The translations under genes were made by a program, and so were the position numbers. A DNA stretch of 49,989 bases, from positions 1 to 49,989 of the forward strand of contig DAHUXN010000009.1 in assembly GCA_027307115.1 (NCBI GenBank), read 5' to 3'. This document shows positions 1 to 9,279 of this stretch, piece by piece (positions within the stretch are counted from its first letter, which is position 1; every line of letters starts with the position of its first letter). The DNA comes from Acidobacteriota bacterium. GTDB taxonomy: Bacteria > Acidobacteriota > Terriglobia > Acidiferrales > UBA7541. Below the pieces are notes generated by a model. It made no database searches and was not told where the DNA came from. It saw only the letters and a list, made by a program, of their open reading frames with translations.

Positions 1-1
1 C

Positions 2-532
2 CTGGGAGACGCGAAAATTGACGCGCCGCTTGCGGACGCTCTGAAAGACGCATTTCCCCCGTTGCGCGAGGATGCGGTGGCTCATTCGCTGGAGCATTCG
101 CTCGAAGTGCAGTTGCCATTCCTGCAGAGACTCGCGGGCGACTTTACGTTTGTTCCCATCGTAATCGGGACGGACCGCTTCGACGCGCTGGAAATGCTGG
201 GCCGCGCGGTTGCGCAAGTGGTTCGTGGGCAGAAGGAAACCGTATTGATTATCGCCAGTTCCGACATGAATCATCGCGAAAGCGACGCCATCACGCGCGT
301 GAAAGACCGCAAGGCAATTGACGCGATTCTTGCGTTGAACGCGCGGGAGCTGTACGACACGGTGCGTCGCGAGAACATTACCATGTGCGGCTACGGCCCC
401 GCCGTTGCGATGATCACTGCTGCGCGAGAATTAAGATCAACGAGCGCGGAACTCCTGCAATATGCAACTTCAGGTGACGTAAATGGCGACCGCGAAGACG
501 TGGTTGGCTACGCAGGAATCATCGTGCGTTAA
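2..532 (+). CDS. AmmeMemoRadiSam system protein B (Memo family), 5' truncated by window
   Basis: The reading frame is open from the first bases, so the N-terminus lies outside the window; an internal TTG near 62 is not the real start. The visible 176 residues carry the Memo-family signature EHSLEVQLPFLQ near the left end, followed by an IIASSDMNH segment and a GYGP segment, the conserved metal-site-like motifs of this family. Memo-like proteins resemble class III extradiol dioxygenases; in bacteria they often sit beside an AMMECR1 protein and a radical SAM enzyme, but neither partner is visible here. The reaction is not established for the family. The gene ends with a normal TAA and the next gene is convergent, only 32 bp away, so this is the end of its transcription unit. 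Confidence 0.85.
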   Translation: MGDAKIDAPLADALKDAFPPLREDAVAHSLEHSLEVQLPFLQRLAGDFTFVPIVIGTDRFDALEMLGRAVAQVVRGQKETVLIIASSDMNHRESDAITRVKDRKAIDAILALNARELYDTVRRENITMCGYGPAVAMITAARELRSTSAELLQYATSGDVNGDREDVVGYAGIIVR

Positions 533-564
533 ACTCACGCACGCGGAAATAAACTGCGCAGCCT

Positions 565-2157
565 CTAGTGTGGCCGGCCAGTAGCAACCGCATGCGACGC
601 CGGTGCCGGCGCAGGACCGGTACTTCGCCCCATGGTTGGGCCTGACATTGCCGGGCCTGACATTCTCGGCGCGGAAAATGCGGGGCCGGAGGAATTCCGC
701 GCGTCGAAGCCTGACGGCGAATTGATTCCCATCGGCGCAGATTCCCTTGGAACATACATCGGCGCGGGACGATGAGGAAGCGCGGCTGGAGGCATGCGCA
801 TGGCATTTTCGACCCGGAACATTTGCGGCGCGGGCGTAGACGGCAGACGCGTGTTCATTTTCATCGCCGGCACGCTGCCGCTTGTGGCGAGCGACCTCTG
901 CAAATGAGCCATGCTCGGAGCGGTCGGAACAAATGCTCTCGGACTTTGCATCGGTGCGCTGTGATTCGTGGCCGAGGCCGCACCTCCAAAGCGAGGAACT
1001 CGGCCGTTTTCAAGCGGTGCACCCGGCAATGCTTGGATAGCTCGGCTGTTCCCACCTGCAGTTATAATTCGTACCGAACTCATGTTGCCGATTGATTTCG
1101 AGCCGCTAAGAATCAAGATGCGCGGCGTTGTCGGCATCTGCGCGCCGATTCCCGCGCGCGGCGACCACGCCACTTGGTTTCCTACACCGTACCAATTCAC
1201 CGGCGCGGGATCCCAGAAGCCGAAATTGTCCGGAAACCACATCCAGCCATACACGGGCGAGAACATCCAATCGCCAAAGTGATAAGGAACCCAACCCCAT
1301 GGCTCGAAGCTGATCCACGTCCAACCCAGCCCCGGATAGGACGCCCATTGACCCATTGAAAATGGCGCCCAGCCTGCCGTCATGCCGAACGGCTGCCAAC
1401 CATAACCGTAGCCTGCAAAATAATTCCAGCCGCCATAAGCGGAAAGATCGCCCATGCCGTAGCTGAAGGGCGCGTTCGCATAAGACAGCGACTGTGTGGT
1501 CTCGACTTGGAGATTCTGTTCGCGGCCGTTCACCCAACGATCCCACGAGTCAGCTTTGGGGTTCGCGGAGATCGCGGCAGTCTCCATTTTCGATTTGTAA
1601 GCGAGCGTCTGACCCTTGACGAGAGTCGTGGCGCCTGCCGATCCGGCGAGAGGGCTGACTTGCAGTTCGCCCTGCATCACGCTGATGGAAGCGCCGCCGT
1701 GGAAAGCATCCACGCGGAAGAGTGAACGCTTCGGCACCGCAATCTGCTCCTCCGAAGTCGAGACCATGAACGTATCGGCGCGCTTCAAGTCCGCGTAAAT
1801 GCTCACAGTGCCCTGCGCAAGCGTCAACTTCGAGATACGGCCGCCATCAGAGAGCGCGAGTTCCGTGAATTGCACCAGTGTGTTCTCGGAGATCCACGCC
1901 GTGCTGCCGTCCTCGAATTGAACTTCCGCGCGGCCCTCGTTGGTACCAATGGTCATCCCCTGCGTGATGGGCATGTTCGCCGCGCCAGGTTCCCATCCGG
2001 AACGGCCCGGGCGCGTAACCTGCACGTCGCCCGCGACAAGGCTTAAGCGCACAATGCGGGCGTAGCTCATGTCAGATGCCTGCGCTGGTCGCGAGACACC
2101 AATCAAGCTAAGAGCTGCAAAACTGAAGAGCAGAAGGCTGATACCCGAGCGGCGCAT
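565..2157 (-). CDS. Secreted FecR-like protein with tryptophan-rich repeats (DUF6600-like)
   Basis: About 530 residues. The start is placed at the ATG at 2157, which follows a purine-rich AAGGGGGTG; an upstream ATG at 2202 lacks such a site. A signal peptide (RRSGISLLLFSFAALSL, cleavage near AQA) is followed by a FecR-like beta domain (roughly residues 35-200, with phrases such as VQFEDGSTAWISENT). Next comes a section dense in W, Y, G and P (roughly 215-340) with YGWQPFG, WGWVPYHFGDW and YGWMWFP repeats. The tail is rich in Pro, Ala, Met and Ser and looks disordered. Proteins of this layout are conserved in acidobacteria and some proteobacteria without a proven role; the W/Y repeats suggest a periplasmic or surface binding module. 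No sigma/anti-sigma pair is adjacent, so a classical FecR role is not supported. Confidence 0.8.
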   Translation of the reverse strand: MRRSGISLLLFSFAALSLIGVSRPAQASDMSYARIVRLSLVAGDVQVTRPGRSGWEPGAANMPITQGMTIGTNEGRAEVQFEDGSTAWISENTLVQFTELALSDGGRISKLTLAQGTVSIYADLKRADTFMVSTSEEQIAVPKRSLFRVDAFHGGASISVMQGELQVSPLAGSAGATTLVKGQTLAYKSKMETAAISANPKADSWDRWVNGREQNLQVETTQSLSYANAPFSYGMGDLSAYGGWNYFAGYGYGWQPFGMTAGWAPFSMGQWASYPGLGWTWISFEPWGWVPYHFGDWMFSPVYGWMWFPDNFGFWDPAPVNWYGVGNQVAWSPRAGIGAQMPTTPRILILSGSKSIGNMSSVRIITAGGNSRAIQALPGAPLENGRVPRFGGAASATNHSAPMQSPRAFVPTAPSMAHLQRSLATSGSVPAMKMNTRLPSTPAPQMFRVENAMRMPPAALPHRPAPMYVPRESAPMGINSPSGFDARNSSGPAFSAPRMSGPAMSGPTMGRSTGPAPAPASHAVATGRPH

Positions 2158-2414
2158 AACGCACCCCCTTATTTTTGGGGTTTCAAGAAGCGGAGAGCGC
2201 AACTCTCACCAAGGAGACGCGCAGACACACTACCTATATGCTCACGCTTTGGGGAGGCGCGGTCAAGCGAATTCGCGGCGTCCCGGGGGTGCCTAGATTG
2301 CTGTTTTATTGATTGGCGACTCGCGCGACAAATTCGCCAGAAACACTGACCTAGGGACGATGCTATTGTCTATTTTCAGGTACCGAATTGCTTCTAACGC
2401 CGATGGGGCGCTAA

Positions 2415-3092
2415 TCAGTGGCCATTGCGGATTTGCTCGGCGATAGCGCGGGCGCGCTGGCGGGCGATGTCAACTAATTCGTCGTTCGCGGCGAGCTGGT
2501 CAAGCGTTGGCAGCAATGCTTCTGGTTCGGGAAGAAGTTTGTTTCTTATGTCGCTCTGCACGCGAGTCATCACGTCGTTCACGCCAAGATGATCGTAACG
2601 CATGGTACGCACCATGTCGCTCAGGTCGAGTTCCTGTCGCTGCAAGCCATCAAAAATAGCGAGGAGCTGGTTGGCTGCGCTATTCAGCGTGTAGTTGAAC
2701 GTCACCTGGAATTTCTCAGCCCCTTTTTCATAGCTGAACGTTTTCTGTCCTAGGTCGGCAATGCGACGGTGAACGTCGAGATCCACATCATGGAAATTGT
2801 GCAATTCGGCGGCGAGTTCGAACAGTTTATGGGCCAGCGCTTGGCCGATTTGCATCGGCTGCGGACTTGGCGTGTCGTCGAGCTGGCGAATATCGTAGGT
2901 TCCTGAGCCATCTTCGTTGATTTTGATTTCCGCAAATTCGGGATAGCTGGACTTGAAAATCTTGCGGAACGTGAGAGTAGGTCCCGCAGAGGCGTCCGAT
3001 GCATCTGGCGTTCGCGATTGCGCGAAGCTCGCGGGGAAACACGAGAGCAATACAATCGCGAGGCAGATCAGCTTCGAGCTGCGGCATTTCAT
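2415..3092 (-). CDS. Secreted hypothetical protein, translationally coupled to ruvC
   Basis: 225 residues with a clear signal peptide (KLICLAIVLLSCFPASFAQ). The mature part contains an FRKIFKSSYPEFAEIKI segment, an EDGSGTYDIRQLDD segment, and a helical C-terminus rich in D, L and R. I do not recognise a named family. Its ATG overlaps the ruvC stop as ATGA (3089-3092), so the two genes are very probably translationally coupled, with ruvC upstream. The overlap supports it being a real expressed protein but says little about function: RuvC is cytoplasmic and this product is exported. Confidence 0.75.
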   Translation of the reverse strand: MKCRSSKLICLAIVLLSCFPASFAQSRTPDASDASAGPTLTFRKIFKSSYPEFAEIKINEDGSGTYDIRQLDDTPSPQPMQIGQALAHKLFELAAELHNFHDVDLDVHRRIADLGQKTFSYEKGAEKFQVTFNYTLNSAANQLLAIFDGLQRQELDLSDMVRTMRYDHLGVNDVMTRVQSDIRNKLLPEPEALLPTLDQLAANDELVDIARQRARAIAEQIRNGH

Positions 3093-3706
3093 CGTTGGAT
3101 TGGGATGCGTCCGGCGGAAAAATGGCTGCGCGAAGCTGGACGCACGCGGGACATTGCGGCGACGGGATTGGCAATCAGACTACGCTCCAGACGTTCGGCC
3201 GCCCAGGCAAAATGAGCATGGCAAAGCGCGACAGCAAGCGCATCGGCGGCGTCTGCGGGTTCCGGCTGCTCACACAGGCCGAGCTGAGCCTTCACCATTT
3301 GCTGCATCTGTTGTTTCGAAGCGCCGCCGAACCCCGTCACGCTGGCCTTCACTTCGCGCGGCGAATAACTGTGCGCGGGAATGTCCGCCTGCGCGGCAGC
3401 AAGCAAGATAACGCCGCGCACTTCCGCAAGTCTGAGCGCTGTGCGCATGTTAAGAGCTGTAAAGACCGATTCTACCGCAACGGCGTCGGGGGAGAACTCG
3501 TCGACGAGTTGCGCGACCATCTGATGGATTTCGCGAAGGCGTTCCGCGAAACTGGCGCGCGCCGGAAAACGCAACGCGCCGAAGCGAAGCATGACCGCTA
3601 CCTGGGCATTCAGTTCGACCACTCCGTAGCCGGTGGCGCCGGCCAACGCAGGGTCGAGGCCGAGAACGCGAAGAGACTTGTGCACCACTGAACCGTTTGC
3701 AGGCAT
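3089..3706 (-). CDS. ruvC: Crossover junction endodeoxyribonuclease RuvC
   Basis: 205 residues including a C-terminal extension of about 30 basic, Ser/Pro-containing residues beyond the usual ~170. RuvC is the Holliday-junction resolvase acting with RuvAB in recombinational repair. All four acidic catalytic positions can be placed: Asp in VLGLDPA (normally GIDPG), Glu in AVESVF, and the C-terminal pair in PADAADALAVALCH. The helical segment NMRTALRLAEVRGVILLAAA is typical. No clear ribosome binding site precedes the ATG; GTG codons at residues 7 and 8 would give a more standard N-terminus, so the start is uncertain. ruvA and ruvB are not adjacent here. Confidence 0.93.
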   Translation of the reverse strand: MPANGSVVHKSLRVLGLDPALAGATGYGVVELNAQVAVMLRFGALRFPARASFAERLREIHQMVAQLVDEFSPDAVAVESVFTALNMRTALRLAEVRGVILLAAAQADIPAHSYSPREVKASVTGFGGASKQQMQQMVKAQLGLCEQPEPADAADALAVALCHAHFAWAAERLERSLIANPVAAMSRVRPASRSHFSAGRIPIQR

Positions 3707-3835
3707 TGTTGTTGCGCCATGACAATGCTGCCTTCGCCGTCATGGCGGCGAGCTTCAGTCTACGCGCAGAAGAAAAATGGGGGGTAGCGTTTTTTCGGCG
3801 GGCGCAACGCGAAGGACACTACGCGTGCGGGAAAA

Positions 3836-4588
3836 CTAACCTGCCACAGCGGCCTGAATTTCGTTTTCGTCGATATCGAAATTGGCGTAAACGTGCTGAA
3901 TGTCGTCGTGCTCTTCCAGCGCCTCGACCATCTTTAGCATTTGTTGCGCCTGCGCGCCCGTCAGCTTCACGTAGTTCTGCGGAATCCAGCCGACTTCAGC
4001 AGCGGCCGGGTTAATTCCCGCGGCGATCAGGGCATCGCGGACCTTCTCGAAAGCCTCCGGCGGAGTCACCACTTCCCAGAAAGACCCGTCGTCTTTAAGA
4101 TCTTCGGCGCCCGCGTCGAGAACTATGCCCATCATTTTTTCCTCGTCGGCGGCTTCTTTTGCCACTGTGATGTCGCCCTTGCGATGGAACATCCAGCCCA
4201 CGGCTCCCGTTTCGGCCATGTTGCCGCCGTGCTTGGCCATGAGGTGGCGAATTTCGCTGACGATGCGGTTGCGATTGCTGGAAACCACTTGCACCAGCAT
4301 TCCCACGCCGCCGGGGCCGTACCCTTCGAATATCACTTCCTCGAGGACTTCGCCTTCCATTTGGCCCGTGCCGCGGAGGATCGCGCGCTCGATATTGTCG
4401 TTGGGCATGTTCTCATTTTTCGCAGCGAGGATGGCGGTCCGAAGGCGGGGATTGGTATTGGGGTCCGCGCCACCCGAGCGCGCGGCGATCATGATTTCGC
4501 GAATGATTTTGGTGAAAGCCTTTCCGCGGCGCGCGTCGGTTGCGGCTTTCTTGTGCTTGATTGTCGCCCACTTCGAATGTCCGGACAT
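3836..4588 (-). CDS. yebC: YebC/PmpR family transcriptional regulator or translation factor
   Basis: 250 residues from the ATG at 4588, which gives the family-typical N-terminus MSGHSKWATIKHKKAATDA; an in-frame ATG at 4609 would add seven atypical residues. The three-domain YebC fold is visible: a basic N-terminal helical domain (KRGKAFTKIIREIMIAAR-like), the NDNIERAI segment, then the GPGGVGMLV and NRIVSEIRHLMAKHGG segments. The C-terminus contains IPQNYVKL, another family hallmark. YebC proteins act as DNA-binding regulators, and some members promote translation through proline stretches; which role applies here cannot be read from sequence. In many bacteria yebC is next to ruvC, as here (129 bp apart, same strand), which fits a conserved cluster. 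Confidence 0.95.
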   Translation of the reverse strand: MSGHSKWATIKHKKAATDARRGKAFTKIIREIMIAARSGGADPNTNPRLRTAILAAKNENMPNDNIERAILRGTGQMEGEVLEEVIFEGYGPGGVGMLVQVVSSNRNRIVSEIRHLMAKHGGNMAETGAVGWMFHRKGDITVAKEAADEEKMMGIVLDAGAEDLKDDGSFWEVVTPPEAFEKVRDALIAAGINPAAAEVGWIPQNYVKLTGAQAQQMLKMVEALEEHDDIQHVYANFDIDENEIQAAVAG

Positions 4589-4853
4589 ACGGAATGCCTC
4601 GCAGAACAAACTGGCAGGAGCCTATTATGTGCCCTTGCTGCGACAGTCTAGCACAGGGTTTCTCAAAGAAAAAGCTGGCAGCCCGCCGCCTCGAGTGTCC
4701 CGTGGACAGGACCCGAGGCGAGCGATATACTCGCCCGTTCATTTTGAAAATGGGATAGCTCCCGTTTATCTGTTTTTCCGCAGCGAGTGTGCGGGAACCT
4801 TTCCTGCCGCGCACGCGTACTAGACTGGGAAGTCCCGCAAAGGAGAATTGTCG

Positions 4854-7800
4854 ATGAGGAAAGCAGCACTGGCCCTGTGTGTCTTGATGCTGGCGGCGGC
4901 GTGTTACGCGCAGCCCGGCTCCGCGCCCCTTCTGTTACAGCAACCGGCGATCAGCAAGACGCAGATCGTTTTCGTCTATGGCGGAGAGCTGTGGAGCGTG
5001 GGCCGCAACGGCGGCGACGCCATCCGGCTGACGACGGGAGTCGGCATTCAGTCCAATCCGTATTTCTCGCCGGACGGGAAATGGATCGCGTTTTCAGGCC
5101 AGTATGGCGGTAACACGGATGTGTACGTGGTTTCAGCCGATGGCGGCGTGCCGCAGCGGCTGACGTACCATCCCGCACCGGACATGGTGGTCGGCTGGAC
5201 ACCTGACGGCAAGAACGTGCTGTTTGAATCGAGCCGCGATGCGTTTGCGAGCGGCGTGGCGAATCTTTTCACTGTTCCGGTCACGGGTGGATTGCCCACG
5301 AAGCTGCCTTTCCCGCTGGCCTATGAAGGCTCGTATTCGTCGAACGGCGACGAGATTGCCTACCGTCCCGTAGCGTTCCCCTGGGGCACGTGGTCGCATT
5401 ATCGCGGCGGCACGGAATCGAAAATCTGGATTGCCAAGCTGTCGGATTCAAGTTACGAGGAAATCCCACGCGGCGACTGGAATGAATTTGACCCCATGTG
5501 GGTCGGCGGCAAGATTTATTTCCTCTCGGATGAAAAAGGCCCGTTCACCCTCTACGAGTATGACCCGTCTACGAAAAAAGAAACGCAGTTGATTCCCAAC
5601 GATGGACTGCCGATCAAGGAAGCATCGGCCGGGCCTGGTGCAATTATTTATTCGCAGTTTGGCGCGATCCACGTGTACGACATCGCAACGCATCGCGACC
5701 GCGCAGTGGCGATTCACGTCACCGGCGATTTCCCCCAGGTGATGCCGCATTTCGACAGCGTGGAGAAAAATATTCTTTCCTCGGGGATTTCACCGACGGG
5801 CGTTCGCGCCGTGTTCGAAGCGCACGGAGAAATTTTGACGGTGCCGGAACAGCACGGCGATGTGCGCAATATCACGAATACGCCGGGAGTGGCGGACCGC
5901 ACGCCGGCATGGTCACCCGACGGAAAATCGATCGCGTATTTCTCCGACGAGTCGGGCGAGTACGCGCTGCACATCAAGAGCCAAAACGGGATGGGCGCGG
6001 TCAAGAAGGTTAATCTTGGCAACCCGCCGTCGTATTTTTACGACCCGAAATGGTCGCCCGACAGCAAGAAAATTGCCTACACGGACAAGCGACTGAGCGT
6101 TTGGTACGTGGACCTCGACAAGGGCACGCCGGTAAGGATTGACTCCGACGTATTCGAAACGCCGGAGCGGACGCTCGATCCATCATGGTCGCCTGACAGC
6201 GAATGGATTGCGTACACCAAGCTGATGCAGAACCACATGCGCGGCGTGTTTGTGTATTCGCTCGCGACGGGCAAAAGCACGCAGATCACCGACGGGATGA
6301 GCGACGCGCGCTTCGCGGTATGGGACAAGGATGGAAAGTATTTGTATTTCACGGCCAGCACGAATTCGGGACCCACGACTGCCTGGCTCGACATGTCAAG
6401 CTACGACCACACGGTAACGCGCAGCGTCTACGTCGCCGTATTGGGCAAGGACATGAAGTCGCCGCTGGCTCCCGAAAGCGACGAGGAGAAGGCGGAGAAA
6501 AAAACCGAGGCGAAGGAAGCTGCCGAGAAGGAAAAGAAGGAGGAAACACCAAAGGTAACAATCGACTTTGAAAATATTGGCCAGCGCATCCTGGCTCTGC
6601 CGGTTCCGGCCCGCGATTACGTGGGAATTGAAGCCGGTAAAACCGGCGAACTGTTTTTGGCGGAATTGCCGCCGGGCGAGGACGGCGGAGCGTTTGGGAT
6701 GCCGCCGGGAGTGATGATCACGCGCTTCGACATGAAAAAGCGGAAGGCCTTTCCGGTTATTTCCGGCGTGCAATCCTTTGACGTGTCGTTCAACGGCGAA
6801 AAATTCCTGTATCAGCAGCAGGGGCACTGGGGCATCGCACCAACAGCCGCGCCGGCGAAACCCGGCGAAGGCACGTTGAACATGGCAGACATGAAAGTGT
6901 GGGTGGATCCGCGCGCGGAATGGAAACAGATGTATCACGAGGTGTGGCGCATTGAGCGCGACTTTTTCTACGCGCCCAATTTCCACGGGCTCAATCTGGA
7001 CAAAGCCGAGGCCGAATACGCGAAGTATCTGCCGGGCCTCGCGAGCCGCGAGGATTTGAACTTCATGTTCGATCAGATGCTCGGCGATCTGAACGTGGGG
7101 CACATGTTCGTGCGCGGAGGCGCGATTCCGACGGTCCCGCCGGTCACGGTGGGACTGCTGGGGGCGGATTACAAAATTGAGAATGACCGTTACCGCATCG
7201 CGCACGTCTATTACGGCGAAAACTGGAATCCTGATCTGCAGGCGCCTTTAACACAGCCGGGTGTCAACGTAGTGGCCGGCGATTATGTTCTCGCCGTCGA
7301 CGGACGCGAATTGCGCGGCTCGGAAAACATTTACAGTTTCTTCCTGGATAAAGCTAAGAAGCAGGTGACGCTCAAGGTGGGACCAAACGCGGATGGCTCT
7401 GGCTCGCGCGAGGTCACGGTTGTGCCCGTCGCGAATGAATTGAACTTGCGGCATCGCGACTGGACCGTTCGCAACATGGAAACCGTCGACAAATTGAGCG
7501 GCGGAAAATTAGCGTATGTGTATCTGCCCAATACCGCGGGTGGCGGGTTCACGAACTTCAACCGCTACTACTTTGCGCAGGTGGGCAAATCGGGCGCGGT
7601 GATGGACGAGCGGTTCAACACCGGAGGTTCCATCGCGAATTACATTATCGAAACGATGCAGCGCAAACTGACCAGCTACTGGTACACGCGGCAGGGTGAA
7701 GTCTTCACATCCCCGCTCGACGCGATTTTCGGCCCCAAAGTGATGATCATCAATCAATTCTCAGGTTCAGGCGGCGACTGGATGCCTTGGGGCTTCCGTC

Positions 7801-8117
7801 ACACCGGGCTGGGGCCGCTGGTTGGAGAGAGAACGTGGGGCGGCCTCGTGGGGATTTACGGTTACCCACAATTGATCGATGGCGGATCGGTGACGGCGCC
7901 GCGCGTGGCTTTCTTCAATCCGAATGGGACGTGGGACGTCGAAAATCACGGCGTACCGCCGGACGTGCCCGTGATTCTGGATCCGAAAGCTTGGCGCGAA
8001 GGGCACGACGTACAACTCGAAAAGGCCGTGGCAGTGGCCATGGATGAATTGAAAAAGAATCCATTGCCAAAGCCCCATGTTCCTCCGTTCCCGGATTATT
8101 CGAAGGACGCGCACTAA
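4854..8117 (+). CDS. Tricorn-like secreted protease (beta-propeller, PDZ, S41 domain)
   Basis: About 1087 residues, the usual tricorn size. The ATG at 4854 follows AAAGGAGAA at good spacing; a TTG six bases earlier is less likely. A signal peptide (ALALCVLMLAAACYAQ) suggests export. Order of parts: TolB/WD-like propeller repeats with SPDGK and WSPDSK motifs (residues ~40-500), a Lys/Glu-rich linker (~535-565), a second beta-rich part, a C1 helical domain with LGDLNVGHMF holding the likely catalytic His (~745), a PDZ domain (~770-850), and a tail-protease domain with QFSGSGGDWMPWG holding the nucleophile Ser (~965). Tricorn degrades oligopeptides into short peptides. The charged linker is low-complexity. 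It stands alone with no obvious operon partner. Confidence 0.9.
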   Translation: MRKAALALCVLMLAAACYAQPGSAPLLLQQPAISKTQIVFVYGGELWSVGRNGGDAIRLTTGVGIQSNPYFSPDGKWIAFSGQYGGNTDVYVVSADGGVPQRLTYHPAPDMVVGWTPDGKNVLFESSRDAFASGVANLFTVPVTGGLPTKLPFPLAYEGSYSSNGDEIAYRPVAFPWGTWSHYRGGTESKIWIAKLSDSSYEEIPRGDWNEFDPMWVGGKIYFLSDEKGPFTLYEYDPSTKKETQLIPNDGLPIKEASAGPGAIIYSQFGAIHVYDIATHRDRAVAIHVTGDFPQVMPHFDSVEKNILSSGISPTGVRAVFEAHGEILTVPEQHGDVRNITNTPGVADRTPAWSPDGKSIAYFSDESGEYALHIKSQNGMGAVKKVNLGNPPSYFYDPKWSPDSKKIAYTDKRLSVWYVDLDKGTPVRIDSDVFETPERTLDPSWSPDSEWIAYTKLMQNHMRGVFVYSLATGKSTQITDGMSDARFAVWDKDGKYLYFTASTNSGPTTAWLDMSSYDHTVTRSVYVAVLGKDMKSPLAPESDEEKAEKKTEAKEAAEKEKKEETPKVTIDFENIGQRILALPVPARDYVGIEAGKTGELFLAELPPGEDGGAFGMPPGVMITRFDMKKRKAFPVISGVQSFDVSFNGEKFLYQQQGHWGIAPTAAPAKPGEGTLNMADMKVWVDPRAEWKQMYHEVWRIERDFFYAPNFHGLNLDKAEAEYAKYLPGLASREDLNFMFDQMLGDLNVGHMFVRGGAIPTVPPVTVGLLGADYKIENDRYRIAHVYYGENWNPDLQAPLTQPGVNVVAGDYVLAVDGRELRGSENIYSFFLDKAKKQVTLKVGPNADGSGSREVTVVPVANELNLRHRDWTVRNMETVDKLSGGKLAYVYLPNTAGGGFTNFNRYYFAQVGKSGAVMDERFNTGGSIANYIIETMQRKLTSYWYTRQGEVFTSPLDAIFGPKVMIINQFSGSGGDWMPWGFRHTGLGPLVGERTWGGLVGIYGYPQLIDGGSVTAPRVAFFNPNGTWDVENHGVPPDVPVILDPKAWREGHDVQLEKAVAVAMDELKKNPLPKPHVPPFPDYSKDAH

Positions 8118-8262
8118 CAGAACTGCGACGTGTAATCAATGCGCGGCTCGGCGCTTGTTCATTCGCATAATCCGCGATGAACGGGCGTCGGGCCATTATT
8201 TTTTTGGCCATATCTTCAGCCGTGCGCGGCTGCACGGCAAATCAGCTCTTAGGAGAAAGTTC

Positions 8263-8688
8263 ATGCCATCTGCTGCCAAGCGCATTCACTTTTCGCCGCC
8301 CGCCGGATTCGGGCCGCTGCCATTTTCGAACGGCGTGCTCGTAGGCGATACGTTTTACATGGGCGGCCACCTTGGCCTGGACCCGGCGACGAAGAAAATT
8401 CCCGCCAACGTCGAGCAGGAGATTCGCCTTATGCTCGATGGTTTTCGCGGCACGCTTTCCCGCGCCGCGCGGGCGATGGAGGATCTTGTTTTCGTGCAAG
8501 TGTTTTGCTCGGACGTCTCGCTCTTCGATCAATTCAATTCTGTTTACCGCACCTATTTCTCGCATGATTTTCCGGCGCGCGCGTTCATCGGTTCGGGGCC
8601 ATTGCTTTTCGGCGCGCATTTCGAAATTCAGGGCATCGCAGTAAAGCGAGCCAAGGCCCAGGGACGCGCGCGAAAACGGAAGAAGTAG
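8263..8688 (+). CDS. RidA family protein (YjgF/UK114)
   Basis: 141 residues from the ATG at 8263, which has AGGAGAAAG just upstream; longer in-frame starts lack a site and add unrelated sequence. The RidA fold is recognisable from GPLPFSNGVLVGDTFYMGGHLGLDP, EQEIRLMLDGFRGTL and VQVFCSDVSLFDQFNSVY. RidA enzymes hydrolyse reactive enamine/imine intermediates from PLP enzymes. The canonical catalytic Arg in the PARA segment can be placed in FPARAFIGSG, so deaminase activity is possible, though the family contains non-deaminating subgroups. The C-terminus ends in a basic run (RARKRKK). Confidence 0.88.
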   Translation: MPSAAKRIHFSPPAGFGPLPFSNGVLVGDTFYMGGHLGLDPATKKIPANVEQEIRLMLDGFRGTLSRAARAMEDLVFVQVFCSDVSLFDQFNSVYRTYFSHDFPARAFIGSGPLLFGAHFEIQGIAVKRAKAQGRARKRKK

Positions 8689-8788
8689 CGCAGTCCAAAT
8701 TGTCTCTTTTCGCGGCGAATGCTGCTCGCGCGTGGCATTCAGGCCGTCCCGCCATTTCGGTAGCATGACGAAGAGGAGACACGCCATC

Positions 8789-9259
8789 ATGCGCATCGAA
8801 CAGGCAGCATCGCCGGAGTCCATCAGCATAGTGCGCGAGATTTTTTTGGAGTATTCCGAATCGGTGGGAGCTGGTTTTTGCTTTCAGGGATTCATGGAAG
8901 AATTGGCACAACTTCCCGGCGAATACGCACCTCCGTGGGGACGTCTGTTTCTGGTGTTCGACGATAAAGATGACAACCAGGTTGCAGGCTGCGGTGCGCT
9001 GCGACGCATCGACGCGGATACGTGCGAGATGAAGAGATTTTATGTGCGACCGGCGTTTCGTGGAAAAGGTTTGGGCCGCGAGCTGATCCATGCGCTGATA
9101 GGCGCAGCGCGCGAAATTGGTTATGCGCGGATGAGATTAGATACCCTGCCTTCGATGACGACGGCAATTGCGCTTTATCGAGCGCTCGGTTTCAGGGAAA
9201 TTCCGCCGTATTGGGCGAATCCGGTCCCCGGCGTCGTGTTTTTTGAGTGCGACTTATAG
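8789..9259 (+). CDS. GNAT family N-acetyltransferase
   Basis: 156 residues from the ATG at 8789, preceded by GAGGAG about ten bases upstream; earlier in-frame ATGs at 8732 and 8765 are possible. The acetyl-CoA-binding motif A is clear in FYVRPAFRGKGLGRELIHALI (R-x-x-G-x-G), followed by YARMRLDT and the typical ALYRALGFREIPPY motif B. The N-terminus (RIEQAASPESISIVREIFLEY) is the usual first strand and helix. Substrate cannot be predicted; the protein resembles small bacterial acetyltransferases acting on amines or amino acids. The next gene is convergent with a 20 bp gap. Confidence 0.88.
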   Translation: MRIEQAASPESISIVREIFLEYSESVGAGFCFQGFMEELAQLPGEYAPPWGRLFLVFDDKDDNQVAGCGALRRIDADTCEMKRFYVRPAFRGKGLGRELIHALIGAAREIGYARMRLDTLPSMTTAIALYRALGFREIPPYWANPVPGVVFFECDL

Positions 9260-9279
9260 CCGGCGTAATTTGTGGAGCT

